From assembly GCF_003945595.2 (NCBI RefSeq), contig NW_024104532.1:2789501-2853500 (forward strand): DNA of 64,000 nt, given 5' to 3'. Positions 1 to 13,111 of the stretch are shown in pieces. Below the pieces are notes generated by a model, which saw nothing but the letters and a program-made list of their open reading frames with translations, was not told the origin of the DNA and did not search any database. Position 1 is the first letter of the stretch. Every line of letters begins with the position of its first letter. Source of the DNA: Pipra filicauda. Lineage: Eukaryota; Chordata; Aves; Passeriformes; Pipridae. Made by a program: the position numbers and the translations under genes.

Positions 1-1705
1 AGCCAGATCTTTGCTTTTCTGTATTGCTCATATAAAGAAGCCTAACACAGCCTGCCACTAAGATGAAGTACGTGACTGTCATTGCTTTAAGCAGTGAGCA
101 ACAGTACAGAGTTTACCACTCTTAAACTGAAGCTCCGTGATTTCTCTTTAAAGGTGTAGGATCCATGACAGATCCAACAAGATCTTGCCTAAGTTGTGGT
201 GATACAGAGAAATCAGAGCCTGTTGGTAGGCAGAATGTATGTGTGAGGTTGTAATTAAATATTCAGAGCTGCCAATAATGAGTGATGCCAATGATGGCAA
301 TGATGTAACTGAAGTGACAGTGTAGAAACGAGTCCCATGATCTTACACATACAAATTAAAGCTAGGCTGCATCCTAACAACTTTCATGAAGTTGCTTTGA
401 TGCATATTTTATTTTTTTCCACTAAATAAATGACATGTACTCTTTTGCCTGCAGTTCTGTAGCTCTTCCTGTGAAGTCTTTCAGGATGTCATATCCCAGA
501 GTCCTCCTGAGCAAGTCAACAAACAAATGAAGCATGAATTAGTATGTCAAAAGTCTTGCTGGGATGGGTCATTTGCAGGAGAAGAACAGTTCAGTAACAG
601 TGGAGTCATCAAGTAGAAAGATGCCATCCTGTGAGCCATTCCTGTCTGAGGAGTGTTTGGATGTGTCCCCAGCAGCATACCTGGGATTGAGCCGTGAGAT
701 TGACAGTGCTGTCAATGACTCTGGTGTGCCTAATCCACTGCTCCACACTCTCAAGGCATCTTGGCTACACAGAACTGCCCAGATATTTATGAATCGCCAC
801 TTTCTTGTTACTAGCCTGCCACGCCTGGTCATTCCCTGAATTTATGTTGCAAGGTTGATTCACCTCTGATTTACACCACTGTGTCACTGAAGTCTGCTAA
901 TGAGTTCCTTGCCCAGAAATAGCACTCCCCTGCTCTACATCTGCTGACTGACATGAGCTGACAGAGGGGATCTCATAATCCCCTGCAACTCCCCAGAAGA
1001 TGTGTTTGCAAAGACATTGAATGCACCAATTTCTTTGCAGAAACTTGCTTACTGGGTGACCCACATGAATTAAGGGGCAAACTTGCTCATGCTCTTTTAT
1101 CTCACCTTGTATCAATGCTTCTAGAGAAAGGTAGGAAAATTGCTGTAAGTGGTTGTGTTAATAACCAGGCTGCCCTGTGCAGAGTGATGCTGTCAGATTT
1201 CAATATTGCAGCACAGATTGATTTTGCACATTTTATTTTTAAGGCAAAGTGCAGCCAAAAATGTTTCAAGAATGAAATGTTTCTGCTGCAGAACAACCAG
1301 CTGGCTGGGGCAAGGAAGCTCCAGGGAGCCACTCTGGTGTGAGGACTTGTGGTGAGGCTCAACATCATGGGCTGCAGGACAAGGGAATCACCACGATGCT
1401 TTGCAGCCCCTCCCAGCCATGGTCAACACGCTCTGACCTTATGGCTTGGTTGGCAGGAGTTCCATCACTTTTCTGGGGCTCTGGACTGTGGCAGACCCTG
1501 TCTGTGGCCACTGGACTCGCTCAGTTCTTGCCAAATTACTGGGGGGCTGTATCTCCTGTAGCTGGGGGTGCTGCCTGTTGTCACCCTTGGTCCTGCTTGC
1601 CTATCCCTGGCAGGGCTGGCTGCTTTGTCCCCTTCTTGACTCTGGCATCCCCACTCTGCAGCCAGTGTAGCAATGAACCCTCAAATTCTGGGGCAATGAT
1701 GGGAG

Positions 1706-1732
1706 AATAATAATAACAACAACAATAATAAT
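1706..1732. repeat. AAT/AAC trinucleotide microsatellite
   Basis: A short interrupted run of AAT units, then AAC units, then AAT units again. The mixed unit suggests point mutation of an AAT tract followed by local expansion. No function is implied. Confidence 0.8.
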
Positions 1733-3067
1733 CCTTGTTTTCCAAATTCATAGTTCCTCTAAGTGCAACTTTTCCCTTGGCACATGTGACTGGAAGAGAT
1801 GGACACAGAAATCTATGAGAAAGCACAGGTTAGAAATGTGTTGTTCCTGAAGCATGCTAGTCAGTTTATAGCCAGGAAGAAGGAAATCTCCAGCTCTTGT
1901 CTGGGTGACAATGTTCTTGGCAAGAAAAAATGTGCATCAAAAATGCTGTTTTTAAAATCTGGCCCTGTGAAAAAGAAATGCAGAGAAAGCACACAGCTAC
2001 AAAACTGAGAAAATGTGATTTTTTTTGGGCTTTGGGAAACTTAACACCTTGTCCAAAGCATTTGGATGTCCCTGTCTCATCCAGAGCATGTTACATGGCT
2101 GGGTGATCTGGCAGCACAAAAATGTGTTGTCAGGGCTATGGAAGCACTGCCTGAGGTGGCAGAAGGTGCTTACAGAGGGTCTGTGAGCAATAATTCAGGA
2201 GGATAGACTCAGGTAACAACTCTGGCCAGACTGTGGGGTCTGGAGGCTGTTCCCCTAGAGCTGCTTAAACTGTGGTTAGAGAAGTTAACAAGGCAGGAGA
2301 AATGAGGCCTTGGACTGTGATTTTCTATGCTTTGTACCTTTGGGAGATATAAAAATAACCTGTGCTTTGCCAGCGGGCAAGAGAGAAGATGTTTCAATAT
2401 GAGATTAGAATATAAAGGGCAAGTGAGGAAACAGAGTTGTGAAAAGTGAGGGGAGCAAAGAGAGCTTTGGTGTGATGAGTTTTGGTTGGAGATGGGGGGA
2501 AAAAAGTCTTATGGAAATTTGCTCCAGGTAAAAATGCTGTCGTCTTCTGCACCAGCTGCACTGAGAGAATCTTTGGCTGTTTTGAAGAAACCAAAATAGG
2601 TTTCTTATTGTTTCTTTTTCTTTGACATGCTGGCTGAGGGATTAGAAGATTTTCGTGGAGGTCCTCGCTCCTGGTAAGGCTGGAAGGTGCTTGTCTGGGG
2701 GGACAATGGCAGACCCTCCTCCTCTTCCCTTGTACCCCAGCCTTCCTTCACCTGCCCTACTCCCAGTGCCAACTTCTCTCCCTCCCCAAGGCTTGTCAGC
2801 TCTTTCCTTCCCCACGGGCAGAGTGTGAGCTTGAGAAGAGCCTTCCAGGCAAGCAGCCCAGGAAATGTCACAGAAGAACACCAACATTTTTTCCAGCAGA
2901 ACTGAAGGTTTCAGGCAATGTTGAAAAAAAAAAGCAGCACCTTGCACTCAAGAAACCAGGGAGCTCACGAGAACAGTTTGCTCAAAATAGAGAATTCTTG
3001 ACCCAGTGACGTGTGCCAGGTGAAATGGTGTGAAGGGATGGGAAGCCAGATGGGATGTTGCAGATGA

Positions 3068-3101
3068 TGGGATGAACAGAGGCCATCTGGGATGAACAGA
3101 G
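3068..3101. repeat. Local 14-bp direct repeat
   Basis: The 14-mer TGGGATGAACAGAG occurs at 3068-3081 and again at 3088-3101, a 20-bp offset. It lies in a purine-rich GATG-containing stretch. It looks like a small slippage duplication. Confidence 0.7.
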
Positions 3102-4385
3102 ATGTTCCACCAGGGTGGTCAGGAGAGAAGAGAAGAGAAAGCCAGGTGTGTTTCCACTCCCAGCACAGGGGCTAAGGGGAGGTGGGATGTATGACTGTGG
3201 ATGCATTAGGGAATAAATACCCTGGAAAGCGAGCATTTATTTAAAAGGGCAGCTCATGAACAAGCTGGTACACAGAGATCATGGATGAACTTCAGGAAAT
3301 GACCTGGTGTCACACTTGGGATGCTGTGGCTCAGGGGCAGCTCATCTCCTCCTGAGGTGTAATGTGGGTGGGAGAGGTTCACATGAGGGCTATGAGCACA
3401 TCTCAGCAGCTCCATTGAGTCGTGGGAGTGGCTGCATGATGCTTGTGCCTGGAGCAGCAGCTGGGCTTGACAACTCCGGGGGTCCCTTTTAATGCCACGT
3501 GCCTGGACCTGCTCATTTTACCCATTTTTTCACTAGTGCCTATCTGCCTGTTTCCTCAAGCAATGGAAATTTTTACCTTGAGTGAAACTTGATAATGGCA
3601 AGAAAAGAAAAAGAGAAAACAAAATAAGAAAAATGCTACACCATCACTGCCAAAAATGTTTCACTTTTTTCCCCAAGGCCACCACAGATCCACTCTGAGT
3701 TATTTTACATTCTCTTTTAAAGTATCTGCATTCAGAAACTGCTTCAGCTCAGCTCTGTCATTTCAGTTATTAGGTACAAATCATTGCTTAAAATGTTAAC
3801 ATAAACTAACTTTTTTTTTGGTCATAGTTAGAACTCTTTTCCTGGAATTTATATATGGAATTTTTATATGGATTCTTTATTTTGGGAAGGAGTTGATGGA
3901 AAGGCACAAAGTCTGATCAGTGAACGGTGGGTCAGAAGCTTCTCTGTGTGTCATGCTACCTTGATCAAAGGGATGGTGGAAGGTGTGAAGCTGCTGGTGG
4001 TGGGGAATAATTTCACAAAATATTCACTTAAACCACAGTCATTGAGAATGAGAATTTTGACAAGAATTTCAAAAGAATTTGGGGCTTGTTGGTATGAAGA
4101 ATATTCAGTTTTCATTTTTGATTATAACTAGAAGTTTGGAAAAATTGTTCAACTTTATGCTTTTCATTGCTCATGACCCAGCTACTGGTTTTCAAACTCT
4201 AAGCCACTGCCTGAATCCTAAACTGATGTTAAACCCAGGTGGATGTTGTCTGAAAGCCCTTTCTGTTTAAATCCCTGCTCAATGGCTGTTTCAGTAGATC
4301 AGTGTTTTCAGAGGCAATGGCTTTAAGCTGCCAGAGGGCAGATGCACTTCTTGTGTTCTAACTGACCCTGGTGAATTTCTGAGCT

Positions 4386-4516
4386 TGGAAAATTTTAAGC
4401 TTCTGGACAACCATGAAATTTTAGTCTGGGAAAAATTCTGAGCAATGCAGTCTACTTTTACTGTCATCAGAGCTAAAGTAGAAGGATTTGGAGGACCAAC
4501 GGGGTGGATCCTTCTG
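4386..4516 (+). repeat. Duplicated segment, copy A
   Basis: This segment aligns with 4880-5032. The core from AAAAATTCTG (4431) to GAGGACCAAC (4500) matches at a constant offset of 496 bp with scattered mismatches. The match resumes at GTGGATCCTT after a 21-bp indel, present only in copy B. To the left it can be followed with small gaps to about 4386. The divergence implies an old event. It could be an unnamed repeat family or a local segmental duplication. Confidence 0.75.
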
Positions 4517-4777
4517 TGTCCCTACCAGCATGAGTCTTTGAGTATTTGAAACCTTATCTCTTATTACAGTAGCAGCCAACATGTATTGAAAATTTGGTTG
4601 GCATAAATATACTTTTTTTCTTTTTAATAGCTCAAACTTGTTTATCACTTGTTACAAACAAGCTCACAACTTTATATACCTAATATAAGTGTAAATGAAA
4701 CCATCTGTTGAATGGCTTCCCGCTATGGAATAACATGCATAAAACATACCATGAATGGTGCTGGTGGCTTTGAACCT

Positions 4778-4817
4778 ACTGTGGGAGGCCAGATTGTTTT
4801 CAATCTTCTCCCACAGT
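4778..4817. repeat. 40-nt near-perfect inverted repeat (hairpin)
   Basis: The outer arms ACTGTGGGAG (4778-4787) and CTCCCACAGT (4808-4817) are perfect complements. Inside them AGATTG (4791-4796) pairs with CAATCT (4801-4806) across a TTTT loop. Only GCC on one side and T on the other are unpaired. The 16 paired bases lie between the two duplicated segments. It could be a structured RNA element, a tiny mobile-element relic or a chance palindrome. Confidence 0.8.
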
Positions 4818-4879
4818 GATTGATTACCCTGTGGGTATTGCTCAAGTGGCATGTTCCTGTTCCACTTTCTGTCAAGCAC

Positions 4880-5032
4880 AAGGCAAAATTGTAAGCCTTT
4901 GTGAAAACTTGAAATTTTGGACCGGGAAAAATTCTGAGCATCCCAGTCTGCTTTTACTGTCATCAGAACAAATGCAGAAGGATTTGGAGGACCAACATTG
5001 CCCTGACCTTGGCCTGGAGGGTGGATCCTTGA
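4880..5032 (+). repeat. Duplicated segment, copy B
   Basis: This is the second copy of the segment at 4386-4516. It carries 21 extra bases (about 4997-5017) that copy A lacks. It runs directly into the CR1 fragment that starts near 5031, so the end of shared sequence and the CR1 boundary nearly coincide. This may mean the duplicated segment belongs to a composite element, or that CR1 landed next to it. Confidence 0.7.
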
Positions 5033-5195
5033 AGGGAGGTGATTGTCCTTCTCTACTCTGCTGTTGTGAGACCCCACCTGGAACAGTGTATACAGTTCTG
5101 GTGCTCCCAACATAAGAAGGACTTGTTGGAGCAAGTCCAGAGGAAGCCTTGAAGTTGATAAGAGGACTAGAGCACCTCCCCTATGGAGCCAAAGA
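5031..5195 (+). mobile_element. CR1 LINE fragment, late ORF2, decayed
   Basis: The sequence matches the part of bird CR1 ORF2 upstream of the usual 3' tail: a GGGAGGTGATTGTCC-like start, a CTCTACTCTGCT block, then GAGACCCCACCTGGA, CAGTTCTGGTGCTCC and GAGCACCTCCCCTATG. In CR1 protein terms this is the region reading like 'PHLEYCVQFWAPQ'. Stops and indels break it, and the 3' end is missing, so it is both 5'- and 3'-truncated. The identification rests on remembered family consensus. Confidence 0.75.
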
Positions 5196-8100
5196 AGTGA
5201 TTTTTCAGCCCAAAGATTTTAAGGACTCCTGACAGCTTTGCAGTAGAGCTGTGTTTCAAATTTGAAATGTGCACAGCATATACCGATGAAGTTACTTTTT
5301 GTTCGGATTTCACAACAGTTGTGCAAACAATAGGATGAAAACCCAAAGGAAAATAATACCTTTGAGCTTGAAATATGTGCTAGGATTGCTGTGCTTCAGG
5401 AGAGAAATGCGTGTCATTGCTCAAACCAGCCTACAGGATAAAGGATATAAAATAGATACCAGAATATATTGGAGCTGTTGCTCAAGGGATCTCTAAAGGC
5501 TGCTACTGCTGGCAACCCTGTAATGGGGAGTGCCTTTGTGTTGGGAATTCATGTTGGCTTTTGCTTGTGATAGGCAGAGTGTGCATCAGGATAACCCAGA
5601 TTTTGTTTAGCAGCAGTTCTGAGAAGAACACAGAAAGATACAGACAGGATAATCTTATAATTTTTTAATTATTCATTTATAGCTACACTTGGATTTCGTC
5701 TCCTAACTTTGTCCTGGAATTGATCCATTTGACACCTGCTGTTTTATTGGAAAAGTTTTTTTTCTACTGCCTTCAGCAGGCTGTAAATGCTTTAGCTGAA
5801 ATGTCCATCAGATAAATCACCTTTGGAGGTGTGAGTGCAAACCACAACATTTCAGGGTTATTTTAGCAGCTCTTCTTACCCCTTCCCTTCATTGTCAATA
5901 TAAAATAGATAGGATAGAGAACAAACAGCCTCTGGTTTATCTCGGTGGAATTTTAGTTCTTATTATCTTGCACAACAAAATCTTGAAGAAATTTAGTTTA
6001 ATGACATTTTGTGTTGGGATAGAAAAATATTTCTCAAGAGCTCCGTAACAGGAATTCCTTGAACATATATCACTTCTCCCATCTCCTCATCCTTTCTTCT
6101 GCTCCTTTGTTCCTCAGTGAAAGTACTATTTACCGTAAAACATTTCTTTTCACTAGCTATAGACTTGCAGAAATTCAGATAATATTTCTTTTAAAGAAAC
6201 TCTTAGAGTTTTCTAAATATGTGAATACATGTAAGTGAGTTCTTTGAAGACCATTTTAGGTCCTCTGAGGCTCATAAAAACCACTGAATATTTATAACAA
6301 CCACCACAACAAAAGGAAAGAAGGAAAATATCAAGTGTAGACTAGAGAAACTGCTTTAAAAAGATCTTAGTCTCTTTGGTAAATAATTTTGAATGCTATT
6401 TTCAAAGAAGCCTTGGGGAATTAGGTGCTCAAATTCCATTAAACTTCATAAGAACATTGTAATTTTATCCCTCTGGTCTCCTAAATAGATCCAAGCTCCC
6501 TTCTGAATACTGTTACAGAGAGAACTGTTTAGAAATTAATGATTTGCATCTCGTTTAAAAATACAGGATGATTTGTTTTCCTCCCCATTGGGATGATCAG
6601 TTGTAGTTTTGCTTTGCAATGAAGAACTTCACGAAATGTGACAGAGCAATGCTGCCTCCACTCCCACCTGCAAATTCTGTTTGGGAGGAATTCAAGGATT
6701 TTTATATTGGTCCAGAGTTTCTAAATGGACCTTAAGCCCAGCTGAAAGGCCAAGAAGAAATGAAGAGGAGCTGCAGTGTGTCCAGTGTCCAGCACAGGGC
6801 TCAGCTGCTTGTCTTGGGAAATAGATGAGGGAAGGAACTGTGGGCAACCAGCTGGGAAAAAAAGCAAATTCTGCAAGAAGGTGGATACCAAGGAATGGAT
6901 CTGGTGAAAGCTAACCAATGGGTCTCACTGCTGTGATTTTGCGATAAATCACAGACCAAGTCATCACACCAATACGGAAATCTGTCCTTGGACAGGTATA
7001 ACATTGGCAGGACCAGGCCTGCATTTTGCTCCTGATCCTGAACTCACCAAAAGAAATGGACTGGCTTCTGAATGGAGCTTGTCACAGTGCCAGCTCATCA
7101 GCCTGGCTAAATTAATTCATTAATTATGATTTGGATGGAAGAAAAAACAGATGAATTAGGTTTGGATTGAAAAATTGCATCCCATTTGACCCTTTAATAG
7201 TGCATTCATGAGTTTGTTTCATTTAGGGATGGTTCCATCCTTTAAAAAGATATTTAAGTTAATTTCTAAATGCAATGTTTTTCATATAAAGAAGCCCTTG
7301 GGCTTTTCATTAAAAAAATGTCAGAGCCATTTTTTTTTAAGTTTTGAAATTTCTGAGTCTGGCTTTCTTAGCTAAACCACTGAATTTTTCTGTCATACTT
7401 TGAATGCTTTCAGATGATGTAAATGAAGAGCTTTTTTCTTTGACTTTCTGTAGTGCTGAGTGGCAAATCTTGCACAACATCTTCATCTAACAGGTTAGGC
7501 AATTAATCAGTTCATTAGTTTCACCTTTCATGTTCCCACATGAAATTTGGCAAGGGTAGGAAAAAACATAAATCAAGGAAATGGTTGATGGCAAACAAGA
7601 GGCATTACCAAGCATCAGTCCCCTCATCATCCAAGAGATGATGCTCTAGAGATGCTCTTTGTCTGGGCTGACTATCTGAGGCAAAATGTTATGTGTCAGA
7701 GTTGTCTAAGATGAAACAAAATAAATCCTTCTCTCCTGTTTAGTTGACTTCTGTTTTGCTTGTTCCCATCATTTTGTGACAAATCATGTGATGTCAGGCA
7801 CTTCTTTCAAAGCTTGGTACTTTTAGTCATGCACATATATCAGTTTTGGCTTCCTAATAATTCTCTGACCTTTGTGGCTGCAAAGAATAAACAAACAAGA
7901 TCTCCAAAAGTTCAGGATTAAATATATATAAAAATATGTATATGAATAGATGATAACAGAACATTTGTATTAATGTTCTATCTTGGACTTGCAGAAGGCA
8001 AGTCATTATAGCTCTGTCCATTCATACCTTCAAACCAGGATTTAAATTCTTTCTGTGATCAACTTTGTACCGTATATTAAAAGAATCTGAATTCTTTCCC

Positions 8101-8810
8101 ATTAAAGCTAAGGGAATGTTTAAAAGCTAATTTAGTGGAAGTTTTAAAATTTGGATTAAAATATTTCATATTCCAAAAATGCATTCTGTAAAAAATTGTT
8201 CCTTGAATTGGAAAGGGAGCAGGAGCAGTCTTCTGCTTAAATTTCTGTCGGACTGTCCCCATGTAACAGACATTATCATTTTCACAAGTACAAATTACTT
8301 CTTTTTCATTCTTTCCTTTTCATCCCTGTCATTGAATTCATTATTCATTTTACTGACACATCCACTAAATGAGCTAAGCCCTATTATGATTAACTTCAAA
8401 ATATGCTAATCGAAAAGCCTACAGTATAAATATTTAAATTCAGATTTTAGTAAATCTACCTTATCAAAAGTAAAAGGAAAGAAAATGAAGCAACAAAGCA
8501 CATGTATTATGTATACTATTATTATAGGAAAGTATGAGAAAACCTCCACAGAAAAGCCTCAATTTTTTAATATATTTTTTTTAAGTAAGGGTCCTGTTGA
8601 GAAATGTTCTTGCTGTGAGTAAGTAGGCAGCCTGTACCTACGCAGTGATGGTAATTAGAGAGGTGCCTCGTCATTCTGACAGGCACCACTGCTGTTGATC
8701 GATCCATCTGATCAGATGGATTCAGCCCAGAAATACTTCCACGCTGAACTGTCAATTTCTTTAAAAGTATATTTCATTTCTTCTGCCTTTAGGTGACTCT
8801 TACCATAATT
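5196..8810. other. Non-coding AT-rich unique DNA
   Basis: No open frame above about 76 codons and no recognisable domain. The stretch has many T and A runs and homeodomain-type TAATTA cores (for example around 7110-7130). I see no repeat family that I can name. Confidence 0.6.
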
Positions 8811-9230
8811 TCACAGAATCACAGAATCATTTAGGCTGGAAAAGACCTCCAAGATCAAGTCCAAGCTATGACCAATCTCCACTTTGTCAACCAGACCAGA
8901 GCACTGAGTGCCACGTCCAGTGGTTTTCTTGAACACCTCCAGGGATGGTGACTCCACCACCTCCCTGGGCAGCCCCTTCCAATGTTTGATCACCCTTTCT
9001 GTGAAGAAATTCCTCCTGATGTCCAACCTGAATCTCCCCTGCCACAACTTGAGGCCGTTTCCTCTTGTTCCCTGGGAGCAGAGCCCAACTCCCACCTGGC
9101 TCCACCATCCTGTTGGGGAGTTGGAGAGAGCAAGAAGGTCCCCCCTGATTTTTCTCTAGGTGCCCCCCACTCCTCCTCTCCAGGCTGAGTCCCCTCAGTT
9201 CCTTCAGCTGCTCCTCATGACTTAGGACTG
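8811..9230 (-). mobile_element. CR1 LINE, 5'-truncated, minus strand
   Basis: On the given strand it opens with TCACAGAATCACAGAATCAT, the reverse complement of the CR1 3' octamer tail, and continues through the 3' end of ORF2. The minus-strand translation keeps CR1 ORF2 C-terminal signatures such as '[18 protein letters not shown]', 'TERVIKHW' and '[15 protein letters not shown]'. The more upstream 'HEEQLKELRGLSLERR' part is in another frame, so at least one frameshift separates them. The wording differs from the copies at 13-15 kb and fits an older subfamily. It is a dead copy lacking the reverse transcriptase and endonuclease. Confidence 0.93.
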
Positions 9231-12200
9231 AACTGGCTCTGGTCAAGGACCAGTTCTAACACCCATGAATCACATCAGAGTGTCAGTGGTTCAGAGGGTT
9301 GAAGGACTAAAACCTGGCTGTGAGTTAGAGAAGCATTCACAGAAAGGAAAGAGAAACAACAGCTTCCAGAAACATCCTCCTAAAGATGCTTATCTTGGCT
9401 TTCACATGCTGATGTGCCCAGCTTGGTGCTGGAAGGAAATGCTGCTCTCCCAGCCTTGTGTCATTCTTTAAGTACTCGAAAGGGGAGAAAAATCTGTACT
9501 GAAAAGATGCAGTCCTCAGTGGTTTTGTTTGTTTGTTTGCTTTTGCCTCCAGAGCTTCCCATAGATCAATATTCAAATGTCAATTGACTTAACAGTCCAT
9601 GACCTACAGCTTTTGTTTATAGTGTGTTTTGTCAGTTGTTCAATTCCTTATGTTTTCCACATCATCAATAAACATGAATCCCTTTGATCTGTGGGTGAGA
9701 AGAGACCAACTTCTGAATGTGTGTTTAATCTCGTCTTTTGCAGTTCCAAAGAGCTTGGGGGCTTCATGCATTGCCAGTGAATGAACAGCAAGGAGGAAGA
9801 AGATGATGCCAAAATGATTGAGCATTTGTCCTAACCCTAACAGAGAAATTTTCTATAGGAAGAGGAGTTCTGCTGTTCCCTTGCTGTTGGTGAACAGGTG
9901 GAAAATGTATCTAGTAGAGAAGTTTCTCTTGCATCAGATTGTTTCCTTGAAACACATTAATGATGTTTGATTAATGAGACAGTGTCTAAGATTGTTTGGT
10001 CTCATATATCCACAAAAGCTTGAGCTATGTGAATGCATGCAAGGCCAAATTCTCAGCCACTTTCCAAGATGGTTTCACTTAAAAATAGAAAGCTCAGCTT
10101 CCTGCAGTTGTCCCTGGGTATCTGTAAATGTAGGTTTATCCCATTTTAAAACCCCAAAGGTTGCTATGAAGCTTTTCCAGGCCATATTCTATACCTGATA
10201 CTGTACTAATATCTTACACTGAACAATTACTGTATAATATTGCAAGACTGGGCAGGAATAAAGAATTGTGTATCTCATGCTGTGTGTTTTTTATATGTGA
10301 CATAAAATTTGAAATTGTTCGAAGCATTAAAAGGAAACAAAAATCCACTCTGATTTCATTTTTTCCAGAATTATTTCTACAGTCAAGAGCTGTGTTTTAA
10401 AAGTCACTAAGTAGCTAGTTCAACCCAGAAACATAATATGGGGTGTGTTAATTCTGCTTTACTTTTTCCAATAATTTCTTGTTGATATATATCTTTTCAG
10501 AGCACACGAGAGAGCACAGAACCCCACATCCCTACCAGCCTGAAATAAAAATCTGCACAGTATGAAAATATCAGCAATCAATAATTCCCAAACTGGATTT
10601 CATCAGTGGCTACCCAAACTTATCAGACTACCTGAGGAAAATTTCCTGCAGAAAACCCTGTCTGAACCAAGTGATTAAGCCAACAAGTGATGATAACATG
10701 CTTTGAAAGTTAAGCCAGGGGTGATTAAATGTCTGTGGATAATAAACAGAATTATTTAGGAAGTATTTAGGAAACAAAGCACAACTCCGAACACAACCAG
10801 AGCGTAGGGTATCATTAACTGTTGTAAGCAAAAAAACATTCATTTGTGGGACAAGATAATGGTTGGACGTGAGAATCTGTCTGTTCCATTAAGTCCTGTT
10901 TTCTTCACCCTTAAAAATGCCTCCCTGTAAGCTGAGTGCTGTATTAAAAGGATTTAACATGCTCCATGATACACTTATACATTTCGTAAATCAAAGTTGC
11001 TTCTATGACCTCAAAAGACTCTTTGGCAAATGCTGTTTGGAAAGGGATAGCTCAACATGAAGAAAATTTGGCTCTTTTCAAAATGAGCCTCCTCCTGTGC
11101 CACAGGGATCATGGTGAAGTTTGACTGGGAGAAGCCCTTGGGAGCTGGAACTAAAACATACCAGCTCACATTTTGATCCATTCTCTTGCATCCTATTTCC
11201 AGACAATAAAGGATAATAATTCAAGATTTAAACTTTGATGGCTTCAATTGCTTAGCAACAGATTCAGCAAACTCAGAATGTTTCAACTCTGAAATGGAAA
11301 GAACATTTGGGATCTGGAAAACAAATGATACATGGATAATTTCATTATTTCTTTTGCCTTAATTGCAGGATAATAAATAGGTAAGATCCAGTACAAGCAA
11401 TCATTGTAGACTATAAAAAGGCAAGTGATTTGACCTTTAAGAAGCTATTAGAAAACATTTCTGTTCTAAAATATACCATCAGTAGCACAGAAGTATCAGA
11501 AAATAATCTTCAGAGCTTGATGTAGCTGTGCAGAGCGCAAGGTTTGAATCAACAGGTCCTTATTGTTGTCAAACAGATTTCCTGATTAGCGATAAAAAAA
11601 AATTTAAAAGAATCTATTTTGTGCCGCTTGATAGAGTCAGTTGGAGCTTGGGGATTTTTGCTATAAATATTGATACGCCCCCACAATCACTACTCTGACT
11701 CATAAGCTTTCTCCTTCCTGTTCCCCTCTTTGGCTTCAGTTTTCACGCTGATGTTACACTTCTTACTCACTAAGTGTTAGAGTCACTGCTGCCTTCAGCA
11801 CAACTTTAAAAGCCTTCCTTTCAAATCCTAGGAGGGAAAGCACAGTCTGACAAATCACTTTTTGTTTATCCTGCTTGCTTAGGAAGCCACCTGCCTTGGG
11901 AGAAAGGCTTGTTCTGAGGCAGCACCTGTGCTGCAGGCCTGGGGAGAAGTTCCCCCCACTCCAACATGGGGTCTGGTTGGCACTGGGCTTGTTGGGTGTG
12001 TTCCCCTTCCCTCTCCTGTCCCTCCACAGCATTGTACAATAGAATGTACTGGAATGGCTGAATGGAAAGGTTTCCACATGGCACTGTTTGCCTTTTCTTC
12101 CTCTCTTAAACAGGTTGCTCTGAAAAGACCCAAAAGTAAATCCCAAAGAAGCCACAAGAGCTTTCCCACTGATGTTGAATCAGGATAAAGCACCGTGGAA

Positions 12201-13067
12201 AACACATTTTTAAAGGTGGGTACGATGACCCTGCTTGTGACTAAAGGCAGAGTCGGCTGAAGCATGGGAGGGTCTGATCAACTCTTTGGAAAAAGGCATG
12301 CATGGATTTCACAGGGTGCTGTGGTTGATCTCTAGTGACATTTGGAGGTTTGCAAAACTGATGTCAACTGACTTTTCCAACTTTAAATTTACCCTGCAGG
12401 TTTTCAAGGTTCTTCAGCTAAAATTATGGTTTCGCAGGAGATGTGAATTACCAGCCTTGGTTTTCCACCTTCCTTCGGGTCTGATTCCAGGTTTGCTGAG
12501 GTAATTTCTATTCAGTTCTGTGGTGAAGAACTGGATTCTTCACCAGTTTTCAACCAGGACAATGCTGTCACCTTGCATCTAGAAATACTTTGTTTTATTG
12601 TTAACACTTTTTGATGGACCTTCTTCAGTGAAACCTCAGATTCACTGTATCACTAATTTTTTCCTTTTGTTCATTAACTAGGTAACTTCACTGGATTGAA
12701 TAAACAGCATTTCCCAGTAAATAGCTGCTCTGTTTTGTTTATAACTCATTGTGTTCTTTTAGTAGCTTTATTATTTTATCTCTTTTTATATTTTCAACCC
12801 CTTTCCTTGTAAACTAAGTCAAACTCTTTGGTTAAAAACTCTTGTAATTAAAATTGCAGTGCTTGTGAACAGTTTCCAGTTTTAGCATTTATATTAACAT
12901 TGTCATTAACTCGTTTTCCAGATCCTTCAGATCTCTTGCATGACCAATTTCTGATCTAATGACCATTGTCTGGTCTTTAACCAATTTATGTCAGTCACTG
13001 CTCCAGGCCTTTTTGGTTTATTACCTTCCTTCAATTGCCTTAGTAACCATTTATCTATGCTAGTGAC
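9231..13067. other. Non-coding unique DNA
   Basis: The largest overlapping frames, about 130 codons, sit on the minus strand at 11763-12265. Frames of similar size overlap one another there and none shows a known motif, so I do not call a gene. The stretch contains several short poly-A and poly-T runs. No repeat family is recognised. Confidence 0.55.
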
Positions 13068-13106
13068 TGTCTTAATTCTATACTAGGAGTTGTCTTAATT
13101 CTATAC
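13068..13106. repeat. Two-unit tandem repeat at CR1 5' edge
   Basis: The 16-mer TGTCTTAATTCTATAC appears at 13068-13083 and 13091-13106, a 23-bp offset. It sits only a few bases upstream of the 5' truncation point of the next CR1 copy. It may be an insertion-associated duplication or independent slippage. Confidence 0.75.
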
Positions 13107-13111
13107 CACTC

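Larger units (their letters stand above)
1..4385. other. Non-coding unique DNA
   Basis: No recognisable gene was found. The open frames are short (about 123 codons at most) and overlap one another on both strands. An example is the pair of roughly 90-codon frames lying antisense to each other at 564-839. The 1340-1700 part is somewhat richer in G+C but shows no domain I know. Apart from the small repeats listed separately, nothing here stands out. Intergenic or intronic sequence is the simplest reading. Confidence 0.6.

Noticed and set aside
564..839. Two overlapping frames of about 90 codons on opposite strands
   Set aside because: Mutually antisense, no domain, no splice or promoter context, and a size expected by chance.
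9829..9841. CCTAACCCTAAC telomere-like sequence
   Set aside because: Only about two units, which is too short for an interstitial telomeric repeat.
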